Assembly (NCBI RefSeq): GCF_014898095.1
Contig: NZ_CP062946.1
Span: 558,001-622,000, forward strand
DNA from: Thalassotalea sp. LPB0316
GTDB taxonomy: Bacteria; Pseudomonadota; Gammaproteobacteria; Enterobacterales; Alteromonadaceae
Reading direction: 5' to 3'
DNA: 64,000 nt
Position numbers and translations under genes: made by a program. Positions 1-8,264 of the stretch are shown piece after piece; position 1 is the stretch's first letter, and each line of letters starts with the position of its first letter. Under the pieces are notes generated by a model. The model worked only from the letters and a program-made list of their open reading frames with translations, did no database searches and had not been told where the DNA came from.

Positions 1-1
1 T

Positions 2-520
2 AACGATTTTAATCAACGATTATCACAGCCTGGTGGCTTTTATTTGGGTAACAGTGCTGCACAACTCAACTGGCAAACGCCATCGGGCAAAGCACAATTT
101 AGCAGCGCCGCGCTACCGAGCTCATTATTACCAGCGTTTAATGAGAAAAACCAACTGATATTTACCATGCAAACGCTGCGTTCCCATGATCAGTACAACA
201 CCACCATTTACGGCTTTGAAGATCGCTATCGCGGGATATCAGGAGAGCGTAACATTGTCTTGATCAATGAAAAGGACATCAAACGCTTGGGTAAGCAAGA
301 CGGCGATATCGTTGATATCGTTAGCCTGTGGACAGACCAAGTCGAACGCAAAGTCTGTGGCTTTAAACTGGTCGCTTATGATATTCCACGCGGGCAAGTA
401 GCTTGTTATTTCCCTGAAGCAAATCCGCTGATCCCACGTGCTAGTGTTGGCCGTGATAGCTTCACGCCAACCTCTAAGTCAGTTGCCGTGAAGATTGTCG
501 ACTCACAACGCCTTATCTAG
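2..520 (+). CDS. Molybdopterin oxidoreductase, FdhF/YdeP family (C-terminal part)
   Basis: This is the 3' end of a gene that enters from the left edge; the frame is open from base 2 with no stop, so the true start lies outside the window. The visible part of about 172 residues matches the molydopterin-dinucleotide-binding C-terminal domain of the large FdhF/YdeP-type oxidoreductases. It includes TMQTLRSHDQYNTTIYG, the segment YRGISGERNIVLINEKD and the terminal stretch around PLIPRASVGRDSFTPTSK, which bind the cofactor tail. Enzymes of this family are usually cytoplasmic molybdoproteins with a [4Fe-4S] cluster in the missing N-terminal part; the substrate of the YdeP branch is not established. 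Its last 8 bases overlap the end of the convergent small gene. Confidence 0.85.
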   Translation, partial: NDFNQRLSQPGGFYLGNSAAQLNWQTPSGKAQFSSAALPSSLLPAFNEKNQLIFTMQTLRSHDQYNTTIYGFEDRYRGISGERNIVLINEKDIKRLGKQDGDIVDIVSLWTDQVERKVCGFKLVAYDIPRGQVACYFPEANPLIPRASVGRDSFTPTSKSVAVKIVDSQRLI

Positions 521-872
521 TTGACGAGAAAAACTGGCGAAGCTGTTGACACACTTTTTGATGATTGTGTGAATGAAACTCAGGATCAGATTGACCCGGT
601 TGACAATGATTATTTAAATAGTCACGAGCACTATCACGAGTTAAGGTGATTTCTTTTAACTTATTGAGCTCGGAACTGGAGAAGCTCGATAATTCTTTAT
701 CCATTTTGCTAATAATGGTACTGGCTTTCATTCGAACACCCGTGCCTGAAAATTCAGCCATGGTATCTAAAAAGCTGGTTTTTTGCTTTTCTAAGAACTC
801 ATTCACTTCTGGTTGAGGATTAAAATGTAAAAATAACGCAATTACAACGATTAAGATCAATATTTTTTTCAT
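513..872 (-). CDS. Small membrane-anchored or secreted hypothetical protein
   Basis: A 119-residue protein I do not recognise. The first 20 residues (MKKILILIVVIALFLHF) form a hydrophobic signal peptide or membrane anchor. The rest is polar and probably helical, and ends with two cysteines and a His-rich stretch (NHCQPG..., HSHNHQKVCQQL). The gene is convergent with the oxidoreductase gene and overlaps its stop by 8 bases, and it is divergent from ccoG with a 120-bp gap between them. The N-terminal signal and the clear start next to ccoG's promoter region favour a real gene. No function can be assigned. Confidence 0.65.
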   Translation of the reverse strand: MKKILILIVVIALFLHFNPQPEVNEFLEKQKTSFLDTMAEFSGTGVRMKASTIISKMDKELSSFSSSELNKLKEITLTRDSARDYLNNHCQPGQSDPEFHSHNHQKVCQQLRQFFSSTR

Positions 873-992
873 GGCTTAGCTTATAATCAAGATGTATTTT
901 CTCAATAAAATAAAATTACTAACATTACATTAACGCTTTCGTCATGATGTACTGATAGTGACTTAACAAAACATTATCGTTAAGGAAGGCTC

Positions 993-2432
993 GTGAGCTC
1001 TGACCGTAAAGATACCAAACCTGTAGTTCATATCCCAGTAAAAAACGTCAATATTCATCCGGCTAAACACGGCCCCGCGGAAAAATATCAACCGCGTGAT
1101 CAAATTTATGTTCGCAAAGTTGAAGGTTTTTTCCAGAAGCTAAGACAGCGAATGAATTTCTTCTTCATGGCAATGTTCGCTTTATTGCCATGGCTTCAGT
1201 TTAATGGTCACCAAGCTATTCTATTCGATATTGGTGAACAGCGCTTTAATATTTTTGGCCTAACGCTCTGGCCACAAGATTTAACCCTGTTCGCATGGCT
1301 GCTAATGTTTAGCGCCTTTTTATTATTTTTCGTCACCACGTTTTTAGGTCGCGTATGGTGTGGCTATTTATGCCCACAAACGGTTTGGACTTTTATTTTT
1401 ATCTGGTTTGAAGAAAAAATTGAAGGCACTGCCAACCAACGCAAAAAGCTCGATGAACAGCCCATGAGTAAAAATAAATTTACCAAAAAAGCACTCAAGC
1501 ATTTTTGTTGGCTCGTTGTCGCCCTGCTAACCTCGCTAACTTTTGCCGGTTACTTCACCCCCATCGATGAGTTATTTATCGATTTCTTTACCTTTAACGC
1601 CTCGGTTACCGTAGTCGTGGTGGTGATATTTTTCACCTTTTGCACTTATGGCAATGCCGGTTGGATGCGTGAAATTATGTGTTTACACATGTGTCCGTAT
1701 GCTCGCTTCCAATCAGCGATGTTCGACAAAGACACACTCACGGTTACCTATGATTTTAATCGCGGTGAAAATCGCGGTGCTCGCGGCCGAAAACAAGATC
1801 CTAAAGCACTAGGTTTAGGCGACTGCATTGACTGCAACCTGTGTGTCCAAGTTTGCCCAACGGGCATTGATATTCGCAATGGCTTGCAATACGAATGTAT
1901 CAACTGTGGCTCTTGTGTTGATGCTTGTGACGGCGTTATGGATAGAATGAATTACCCAAGAGGCTTAATTCGCTATACCACTGAACACGAGTTAGAAGGC
2001 AAAACCGTTCATTTAATCCGACCCAAGCTGATCGGTTATGCCGTTATCTTGGTGATCTTTGCATCACTGATGACATACGCCATTGCAACCCGTGTTCCGG
2101 TGGGCTTTGATATCATAAGAGATAGAACTGAGCTAGCGCGAGAAAATTTTGACGGTGAAATAGAAAACGTTTACACCCTAAAAATTCTCAACAAATCGCA
2201 AACAGATAATACTTATCAATTATCCGTCAAAGGCATAGATAATGCGCGCTGGATTGGCGAGCAAGAAGTCACGATAAAAGCGGCCAGTGTTTATACCTTG
2301 CCAATCAGTATTGCCGCCGATCCTTACGATCTTGATGGTTACATGACAGATATAACATTTGTCATTAGGCAAATTAACAGCGAAGATGACGTTTATCTTG
2401 AACACGACAGTCGATTCTTTAATAAACGTTAA
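993..2432 (+). CDS. ccoG: Cytochrome c oxidase accessory protein CcoG (RdxA/FixG family)
   Basis: A 479-residue membrane iron-sulfur protein of the CcoG/RdxA/FixG family. It is known in other bacteria as a copper reductase needed for cbb3 oxidase assembly. It has transmembrane segments at about residues 50-70, 95-120, 165-185, 200-220 and 350-370. The polyferredoxin signature CGYLCPQTVW is at about 124, and paired [4Fe-4S] motifs CIDCNLCVQVCP and CINCGSCVDACD are at about 278-320. The C-terminal domain (FixG type) is periplasmic. The start is GTG at 993, preceded by AAGGAAGG, and the length is normal for the family. The stop overlaps the start of srkA by one base, so the two are co-transcribed. 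No ccoNOPQ genes are in this window. Confidence 0.95.
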   Translation: MSSDRKDTKPVVHIPVKNVNIHPAKHGPAEKYQPRDQIYVRKVEGFFQKLRQRMNFFFMAMFALLPWLQFNGHQAILFDIGEQRFNIFGLTLWPQDLTLFAWLLMFSAFLLFFVTTFLGRVWCGYLCPQTVWTFIFIWFEEKIEGTANQRKKLDEQPMSKNKFTKKALKHFCWLVVALLTSLTFAGYFTPIDELFIDFFTFNASVTVVVVVIFFTFCTYGNAGWMREIMCLHMCPYARFQSAMFDKDTLTVTYDFNRGENRGARGRKQDPKALGLGDCIDCNLCVQVCPTGIDIRNGLQYECINCGSCVDACDGVMDRMNYPRGLIRYTTEHELEGKTVHLIRPKLIGYAVILVIFASLMTYAIATRVPVGFDIIRDRTELARENFDGEIENVYTLKILNKSQTDNTYQLSVKGIDNARWIGEQEVTIKAASVYTLPISIAADPYDLDGYMTDITFVIRQINSEDDVYLEHDSRFFNKR

Positions 2433-3406
2433 TGGCAGTATTTAATTTCAGCTCGCTCTCGCCAGATGTCATGCTTGATGCAATTGAGCAATTAGGCATC
2501 TTTGTTGAGAGCGGTCTATTACCCCTAAACAGTTACGAAAACCGCGTCTATCAATTCCACGATGAAGATAAAATAAAGTACGTTACCAAGTTTTATCGTC
2601 CACAGCGTTGGTCAATTGAACAAATTCAAGAGGAGCATGACTTTGCTTTAGAGCTAGAAGCTCAAGAACTGCCAATAGTTGCCCCCTTGGTTATCGACGG
2701 CCAAAGCTTGTTTGAACATCAAGGCTATCACTTTGCCCTGTATCCTTGTCGTGGTGGTCGCATTTTTGAAGTCGACAATCTCGATCAACTCGAATGGATG
2801 GGGCGATTTATCGGCCGTATTCACGCAATTTCACAAAAATCAGCGTTTGTTCATCGGCCAGCGTTTAATAGCCAAGAATTTTTACTCGATGCTCAGCAAA
2901 CCATTTTAACATCTGAGTTTGTCCCCTTAAGCCTGAAAACCGCTTTTGAAACCATATTAGCGCAAGTAATTGAATTAGCATCAGCGCAATTTAAACCGAG
3001 TAATTTCATTCGCTTACACGGTGACTGCCACGCGGGTAATATTTTGTGGACAGACGATGGACCTCACTTTGTTGATCTAGACGATTGCCGCATGGGACCT
3101 GCAATTCAAGACCTTTGGATGATGCTTTCAGGCGACCGACAACAACAATTGTTACAATTAGATACGCTACTTTGTGGCTATGAAGAGTTTAATTCGTTTG
3201 ATAACTCACAACTTGCCTTGATAGAATCATTGCGTACAATGCGAGTTGTTAATTATATGGCTTGGTTGTGTAAACGATGGCAAGATCCAGCGTTTCCGCG
3301 TAACTTCCCTTGGTTTAATACCGAGAAGTACTGGGAGCAGCAAATACTCATGCTAAAAGAGCAAATGTCTGCCTTACAACAACCGCCACTCAGTTTATTG
3401 CCGTAA
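2432..3406 (+). CDS. srkA: Stress response kinase A (YihE/RdoA family Ser/Thr kinase)
   Basis: A 324-residue kinase of the SrkA (YihE, RdoA) family, related to aminoglycoside/choline phosphotransferases. In E. coli SrkA counteracts stress-induced cell death and lies directly upstream of dsbA, the same order as here. Sequence support is the N-terminal SYENRVYQFHDED loop, the catalytic loop HGDCHAGNILW at about residue 196, and the metal-binding FVDLDDC that follows. The length matches the family. ATG overlaps the ccoG stop (TAATG), and dsbA follows after 19 bp, so ccoG-srkA-dsbA is probably one operon ending at the terminator at 4092. Confidence 0.95.
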   Translation: MAVFNFSSLSPDVMLDAIEQLGIFVESGLLPLNSYENRVYQFHDEDKIKYVTKFYRPQRWSIEQIQEEHDFALELEAQELPIVAPLVIDGQSLFEHQGYHFALYPCRGGRIFEVDNLDQLEWMGRFIGRIHAISQKSAFVHRPAFNSQEFLLDAQQTILTSEFVPLSLKTAFETILAQVIELASAQFKPSNFIRLHGDCHAGNILWTDDGPHFVDLDDCRMGPAIQDLWMMLSGDRQQQLLQLDTLLCGYEEFNSFDNSQLALIESLRTMRVVNYMAWLCKRWQDPAFPRNFPWFNTEKYWEQQILMLKEQMSALQQPPLSLLP

Positions 3407-3425
3407 GGCAACAAGAAGGAAAGCA

Positions 3426-4064
3426 GTGAATATGAAAAAAATTATCGGTTTATTTTTATTAATCGCCATGCCATTTTTGGCTAATGCCGCGCAATATGAA
3501 GAAGGCAAACACTACACAGTTGTTAGTGATAAAGCATCGAAAAAACCAGAATTACGTGAGTTTTTCTCTTTTTACTGCCCACACTGTTTTAGCTTTGAAC
3601 CGTTTATGGCGGATATCAAAAAGCAATTGCCAGCTGACGTAGCGTTTGAGCGCAACCACGTAGACTTTCTTCGTATGGCGCCTGAAGACATTCAATTTAT
3701 GTTAACCAAAGGTCTAGTCGTTGCACAACAATTAGACATGGAAGAAAAGCTAGTTGGCGCAATGTTTAACTACGTTCAAGTACAACGTGCAGCGTTTTCT
3801 TCAGAAAAAGACTTGCGTAACTTATTCGTGTTAAACGGTGTTGACGGTGAACAGTTCGATAAACTAATGAAAAGCTTCAACGTTAACTCACAAGCTAAAA
3901 AGATGAAAAAGACCCAAGATTACTATGGTAAGCGTGGCGCGATTAAAGGTGTGCCAGCGGTTATTGTTAACGGTAAATACCTAATTAACATGCAAGAATT
4001 AGATCGCAACGACTTAAAAGGCGACTACAACAAGCTAGTAAAGCACCTACTTTCTTTAGGTTAA
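3426..4064 (+). CDS. dsbA: Thiol:disulfide interchange protein DsbA
   Basis: A 212-residue periplasmic disulfide oxidase. A signal peptide (about residues 1-21, ending ANA) precedes a thioredoxin fold with the DsbA active site CPHC at residues 51-54 (FYCPHCFSFEP) and the cis-proline loop GVPAV at about 177. The helical insertion lies between them. GTG at 3426 and ATG at 3432 are both possible starts; the AAGAAGGAAAG sequence just upstream serves either. It is the last gene of the srkA-dsbA unit and is followed by a strong terminator hairpin. DsbA oxidises cysteine pairs in exported proteins, and DsbB (not in the window) reoxidises it. Confidence 0.96.
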   Translation: MNMKKIIGLFLLIAMPFLANAAQYEEGKHYTVVSDKASKKPELREFFSFYCPHCFSFEPFMADIKKQLPADVAFERNHVDFLRMAPEDIQFMLTKGLVVAQQLDMEEKLVGAMFNYVQVQRAAFSSEKDLRNLFVLNGVDGEQFDKLMKSFNVNSQAKKMKKTQDYYGKRGAIKGVPAVIVNGKYLINMQELDRNDLKGDYNKLVKHLLSLG

Positions 4065-4091
4065 TATAACAAACACATTTAAGTGGATAAC

Positions 4092-4129
4092 AAAGGGCTC
4101 AGCGTTGCATTGCGTTGAGCCCTTTTTCT
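4092..4129 (+). terminator. Rho-independent terminator after dsbA
   Basis: AAGGGCTCAGCG and CGTTGAGCCCTT form a 12-bp stem (one G-T wobble) around an 8-base loop, followed by TTTTTCTTTT. It lies 30 bp after the dsbA stop and just before the end of the convergent VTT-family gene, so it may serve both directions. Confidence 0.9.
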
Positions 4130-4140
4130 TTTAATGGCTA

Positions 4141-4779
4141 TCACCGGTGTTCTTGTTGATATAACCAAACGCCAAGTATCAAGGCAAGCAGGAATAAACC
4201 ACCAGCAACGGCTAAATGCGCACCACTACTTAGCTTGACGCCAGCCCCAACCAAACTAAACACAAGCATTTGTGGAATAAACCCCAATGCACTGCCGGCA
4301 ACAAAAGGGGTCAGCTTTATTCGGCAACTGCCCGCGATAACATTCGTTAAAAAATTACTGCCGACGGGCAATAGTCGAATAATTAATGCCTTAGTAAATT
4401 CATTAACTGATAAAAACTGATAGATAGCTTGCTGCTGCTTAGCAAACTTTTTGGTGACAACATTGGCAAAGAGAGTTCTAGCGAGTATCGCGGTAAAAAA
4501 GCAAGCTGTTGTCGCAGCAACTAATCCAACCAACATACCATGCCATTGCCCGAGAATATAACCGCAAGCAATGGCGGCAAACTGCCTTGGCAAACCAAGG
4601 GTCAACGCCAAGCTGAAGAATGTAAATAAACTTAATACTTGCAGCCAGTACTGTGCCGGTAGCCAGGTTGTTATCCACTGAGCAATACTCTCTTGGCTTA
4701 ACCAAAGTTGGCTAGGTATGAATGCCAACGCTAATAGTAAAATGGCAACAGCACTAGTCACTATTATTGATTTATTCAC
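4141..4779 (-). CDS. TVP38/TMEM64 (VTT/DedA-like) membrane protein
   Basis: A multi-pass membrane protein of the VTT family (TVP38/TMEM64, related to DedA); members act in lipid or flippase-like membrane functions, but the role here is unknown. Hydrophobic segments lie at several positions. The family core is visible as GLPRQFAAIACGYILGQWHG, then RLLPVGSNFLTNVIAGSCRI, then GSALGFIPQMLVF. The frame stays open to a TTG at 4830, but GTG at 4779 (MNKSIIVTSAV) is preferred. It overlaps the upstream nuclease gene by only 8 bases, puts a hydrophobic helix right at the N-terminus, and gives a 212-residue protein. It is probably translationally coupled to the nuclease gene. Confidence 0.85.
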   Translation of the reverse strand: MNKSIIVTSAVAILLLALAFIPSQLWLSQESIAQWITTWLPAQYWLQVLSLFTFFSLALTLGLPRQFAAIACGYILGQWHGMLVGLVAATTACFFTAILARTLFANVVTKKFAKQQQAIYQFLSVNEFTKALIIRLLPVGSNFLTNVIAGSCRIKLTPFVAGSALGFIPQMLVFSLVGAGVKLSSGAHLAVAGGLFLLALILGVWLYQQEHR

Positions 4780-5206
4780 ACCAGCCTCGACGTTTACCCC
4801 CTTGATAAGGTCTTGCAAGATTGTTGGCAATTAACTGTGACGCCAAACTTTGGCCATCAATATAAACATCAGCCAAAATTCTAAAATACTTGCCTCGTTC
4901 GATATTGCGCAGTTCAACTTGTTGGCTATTGAGCAATAATGCTTGAGTAAATAATTTCGCCCGTTGGGCTAAAGCTTTTTCACTCGCACATTTCCCCCTG
5001 ATCTCAGGCGTATCAACTTGCTTTACTCTAATCGGTGCACTTTGACCAACCAATGCAGGCCAATGGTCAATATCGACCCTAAACGTATCTCCGTCGTAAA
5101 CTGAGACTACGCGTGAAATCACTACACTGCCAAAGGTTGCCTGTGCCAGAGACAAGCTAGGAAAAACACTTAACAATACGACCAGATAAAACAAAACTCG
5201 AGCCAT
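4772..5206 (-). CDS. Secreted thermonuclease (SNase)-like protein
   Basis: A 144-residue protein with an N-terminal signal peptide (about 1-21, ending LSLA) and a staphylococcal-nuclease-like OB fold. Recognisable elements are VVSVYDGDTFRVD (metal-binding aspartates), IRVKQVDTPEIRGKC (with the catalytic-type Arg), and GKYFRILADVYIDGQSLAS in place of the usual RDKYGR. The C-terminus ARPYQGGKRRGWCE is typical of the family, and two cysteines may form a disulfide after export. It overlaps the downstream VTT gene by 8 bases. Nuclease activity is inferred from the family; the KYFR variant departs from the canonical DRYGR motif. Confidence 0.85.
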   Translation of the reverse strand: MARVLFYLVVLLSVFPSLSLAQATFGSVVISRVVSVYDGDTFRVDIDHWPALVGQSAPIRVKQVDTPEIRGKCASEKALAQRAKLFTQALLLNSQQVELRNIERGKYFRILADVYIDGQSLASQLIANNLARPYQGGKRRGWCE

Positions 5207-5256
5207 AAACTACTCTACTGCGACGACATAACCGCTCTATTGTCGATATTTGTTAG

Positions 5257-7332
5257 TTATTGATCAACTAAGCTTTGTAACAATTTGGTTTTAGCACTTA
5301 AAAACTCGGCATCATCAATAAAGCCTTGCTGATGTAACTTGGCAAGTTTCTCAAGTGCATCAATAATTTTGGTGTCTTGAACATCACTCAGCTTTTCGAG
5401 CTGGTCATTAAGCTTTTGTTCTTGAGGTGGAGAGGTATCAGTAGAGGTTTGTTGCTTGGATACTGGCTGCTCGGCAATATCCTCTTTATCTGTTTTGTTA
5501 AATGGTAGTTGCTGGTTACTTTGCCCCGATTGAGGTATTTGGGTTGCGGGCTTTAAGCAGCTTTTATCAGGGACTATTTCTTTTTTACGCTCAGGTGTCG
5601 CTTGAGGGTTTATCAGGGTCGACAGTTGCCATTGGAAATCAATGAGTAGTGCTAAGCTCGGTTTAAAATGCAGCCTTGTATAGCGCTGATCACCAATTCT
5701 AAAATACGGGCAAATCAAATACTTTTTGCCCTGTTTATCGGTTAAGCAAAGTTGTACTTGCCTAACTCGCTTGCCATACATCTTTAGGTGATATTCACGG
5801 TTAAAAGCACCTTTTACCTCTGTTTCAGTCTCATTGCTAAAAGGGTTTGCTTGACGATCAACCAAATTAACCCGCTGCTGATTTAGCAACAACTCACTCG
5901 AGGCGATATCTTGTGATGCAAGTGTTAAAGCAATAGTTTCTTGATGGCGGTTGTATAAACTTATTTCACCATCAATAATGCTCACTTTGCCATACTGTTG
6001 TCGAATTTTACGCTTGGCGTGTTCTTCAATCAGCTTTTCTCGATTAAGCCAAATAATTAAACTGATCAAAATTGCAAACGTTAAGTACAAAAATAATCCA
6101 TTGCGATGAGTCTCAACATCGCCAATACTGACTTCGCTCTGTTGTGCTCCTTGAGCTAATTGGTAATTAACGACTGTTAACAGGCGCTCAGATTTGGCAT
6201 ATAAGGCCATAATAGGCTCAGCAACTTTGATCAAATGACTATTACGAGGAATAGTTACATTGTCTAACAAGCTGCTATTGGCCAATTTTGCTTGTTGTTC
6301 AACAAATGAGACATGTGATAGCTGATTATTATCGTTGCGGGTCGTTAAGTATGTAGGCGATGTATCGAGTTGATTAGTAGAGAAGTAATGTAGACCTGAG
6401 AACAGTTGCTTGTCCTTAATGAAAAACTGATATTCCGGCTTGATCGCCAGCATATTTTCACCAAGGCCAACGGATGAAACGACAGGATGCCCCTGATGAT
6501 AATGGTGTAATAAAAAGTCGTTGTGACTATTTTTTTGCCAAACTAAAGCTTTTGGTTGCTCAATGTTATGTAACACAAGCTCATCTATAAGGTTACTTTG
6601 CTGTTTATAAGGATTGTTAATCGGTACGGTATATTGTTTTAAGCCAAAAGGTGTCGGATTAATACGTAACAAGCTACCACTATACAAGGGTGAAGTAGCG
6701 CTTTTTGAAGCACTCAGCAAGACATGCAATAACCCAAAGTTATCTTGCCAAGGTTTGATATGTGGATTAAAGCTCAACTGCTCAACGCCAAAGTCTCTAT
6801 TACTGCTGGCAATGCGAAAGAGCTCTCGCTTAGAGTTTACCGCAACTGCTTGGCTATGTGCCAAGTAAACCCACTCGGTAACGACAACATCATAAATATT
6901 TTTGTCAGACTGCTGAGCTAATCGCACAGCCCCACTTTGGCGTTCAAATGGTATGCGCTGGGCGGTGTAAAAAGTAGTATGCCCAGCCTGGCCATCAGTT
7001 GAAAAGCTCGGGTGAAGCGCCACCGCAAGTAAGTCTACCGACTCAACGGCTAACGCTTGTTGTAAATTCAAAATGGGCTGATGGTGAACAACCAGTTCAC
7101 TGCTTTCTTCGACGCCAAGCAGGTAAATTTCACCGGTTTGAGTAAAAGCAAAAAATCGCTCTTGTTGAGGGACTTTTATTAGTTGTTTAGTATTGATAGT
7201 GCTTAAATATTCAGGCAATTTTACTTGCCAAGTTATCGCTTGGGCGGGGTAATTAGTCAGCAATAAAACACTGCATAGAAGCGTATAGTAAATACGCCAA
7301 CTTAACCATACTGTGTTTCCTTGATTGCCCAT
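5257..7332 (-). CDS. Predicted beta-propeller (sugar-dehydrogenase-like) protein with membrane helix and SHOCT domain
   Basis: A 691-residue protein with an unusual layout. An N-terminal signal or anchor (about 10-33) precedes a roughly 350-residue region that resembles a PQQ-dependent sugar dehydrogenase propeller (ALHPSFSTDGQ, SGSLLRINPTPFG, YTVPINNPYK). Next come a transmembrane helix at about residues 412-430 (LYLTFAILISLIIWL), a cytoplasmic region, a Gln/Ser/Thr-rich linker, and a C-terminal SHOCT-like segment (DALEKLAKLHQQGFIDDAEF). The catalytic His of true sugar dehydrogenases could not be confirmed, so enzyme activity is doubtful. It stands alone, with 50 bp to the nuclease gene. The function is unknown; a sensor or scaffold role is only a guess. 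Confidence 0.7.
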   Translation of the reverse strand: MGNQGNTVWLSWRIYYTLLCSVLLLTNYPAQAITWQVKLPEYLSTINTKQLIKVPQQERFFAFTQTGEIYLLGVEESSELVVHHQPILNLQQALAVESVDLLAVALHPSFSTDGQAGHTTFYTAQRIPFERQSGAVRLAQQSDKNIYDVVVTEWVYLAHSQAVAVNSKRELFRIASSNRDFGVEQLSFNPHIKPWQDNFGLLHVLLSASKSATSPLYSGSLLRINPTPFGLKQYTVPINNPYKQQSNLIDELVLHNIEQPKALVWQKNSHNDFLLHHYHQGHPVVSSVGLGENMLAIKPEYQFFIKDKQLFSGLHYFSTNQLDTSPTYLTTRNDNNQLSHVSFVEQQAKLANSSLLDNVTIPRNSHLIKVAEPIMALYAKSERLLTVVNYQLAQGAQQSEVSIGDVETHRNGLFLYLTFAILISLIIWLNREKLIEEHAKRKIRQQYGKVSIIDGEISLYNRHQETIALTLASQDIASSELLLNQQRVNLVDRQANPFSNETETEVKGAFNREYHLKMYGKRVRQVQLCLTDKQGKKYLICPYFRIGDQRYTRLHFKPSLALLIDFQWQLSTLINPQATPERKKEIVPDKSCLKPATQIPQSGQSNQQLPFNKTDKEDIAEQPVSKQQTSTDTSPPQEQKLNDQLEKLSDVQDTKIIDALEKLAKLHQQGFIDDAEFLSAKTKLLQSLVDQ

Positions 7333-7448
7333 AATTAGCCAGTTATTCCTTGTTCAAGACAATATTTATTATTTCCTTAATCCCAGTATGCAAAAATTAT
7401 TTACATAGCTCAATAATACCAATTGAAATAAATAGTCAAACAAACAAC

Positions 7449-8099
7449 CTAACTTTTTAAAACAACCGTTTGTTTTGCTTCAATAAACTGGGTTTTTTGC
7501 TGATCCTTTTGATAACTCAATTTACCTTCAACCACCACTTGGCTGCCCTCTTGTGCATTATTGGCAATATATTGCGCCTGCTTACCCCATACGTGTACTA
7601 GGCGTGTCATTTCAAACTCTTGCTTTTTGCCAGATACCGGTGAGTAAACTTGATGTTTTATTGCCAAAGAAAGCTCTGCTAGTTGCTTATCGCTTGCTGT
7701 TGTCAATAATTTTATCGGTGCGTTGATTTCACCACTTAACTGCACCAAATTGATCGATTGCGCGTAGCCTTTGGCAAAGTGTTGCGCAAAATTGGCATGA
7801 ATGATCTGGCGTTGTGACTTAGCGCTATCTAGCATATATCCGTGGATCAACATAACATCGCCTTTATCGGCATATAACAGCGCCTCTTCCACGATATCGC
7901 CAATCACCTTGATGGTGTGAAAGTCTGTCCACTCTTTAAATTGGTTGCTGGTTTTATCAAACCACCGGCTATGCGTCGCCAAGGTAATTTCAGCAATCGC
8001 TAACACAGGGTTACTTGAATACCTCACTTCGGGTTTCGCAACTAAGTTACCTAACAGCGTAACCTTGCATAAGTGATGATTGCCAAGAGAAGTTGTCAT
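7449..8099 (-). CDS. Protein with two single-stranded-DNA-binding (SSB-like) OB folds
   Basis: A 216-residue protein that reads as two SSB-type OB folds in tandem. The first (about 10-105) has CKVTLLGNLVAKPEVRY, TDFHTIKVIGDIVEEALLY and KGDVMLIHGYM, which follow the SSB pattern closely. The second (about 118-212) repeats it more weakly (VQLSGEINAPIKLL, TRLVHVWGKQAQYI, GSQVVVEGKLSYQ). There is no acidic DDDIPF-like tail, so it is not the housekeeping SSB and lacks the usual partner-binding tip. It is divergently transcribed from the amidohydrolase gene across a 165-bp gap. Binding of single-stranded nucleic acid is inferred; the biological role is unknown. Confidence 0.75.
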   Translation of the reverse strand: MTTSLGNHHLCKVTLLGNLVAKPEVRYSSNPVLAIAEITLATHSRWFDKTSNQFKEWTDFHTIKVIGDIVEEALLYADKGDVMLIHGYMLDSAKSQRQIIHANFAQHFAKGYAQSINLVQLSGEINAPIKLLTTASDKQLAELSLAIKHQVYSPVSGKKQEFEMTRLVHVWGKQAQYIANNAQEGSQVVVEGKLSYQKDQQKTQFIEAKQTVVLKS

Positions 8100-8264
8100 T
8101 ATTTAAATTCTTTACCGGATCATTAACTTAGCTACTTTACGTAATCGTTTGGCTAGATGCAATCTAACGATATTGTTATCGCAAAATACCGACCACTTAG
8201 CCCAAGTTAGTTTGAATGGCTAACGACAATCTTTTATAACTAAATTATCAACAAAGGATGCCCT

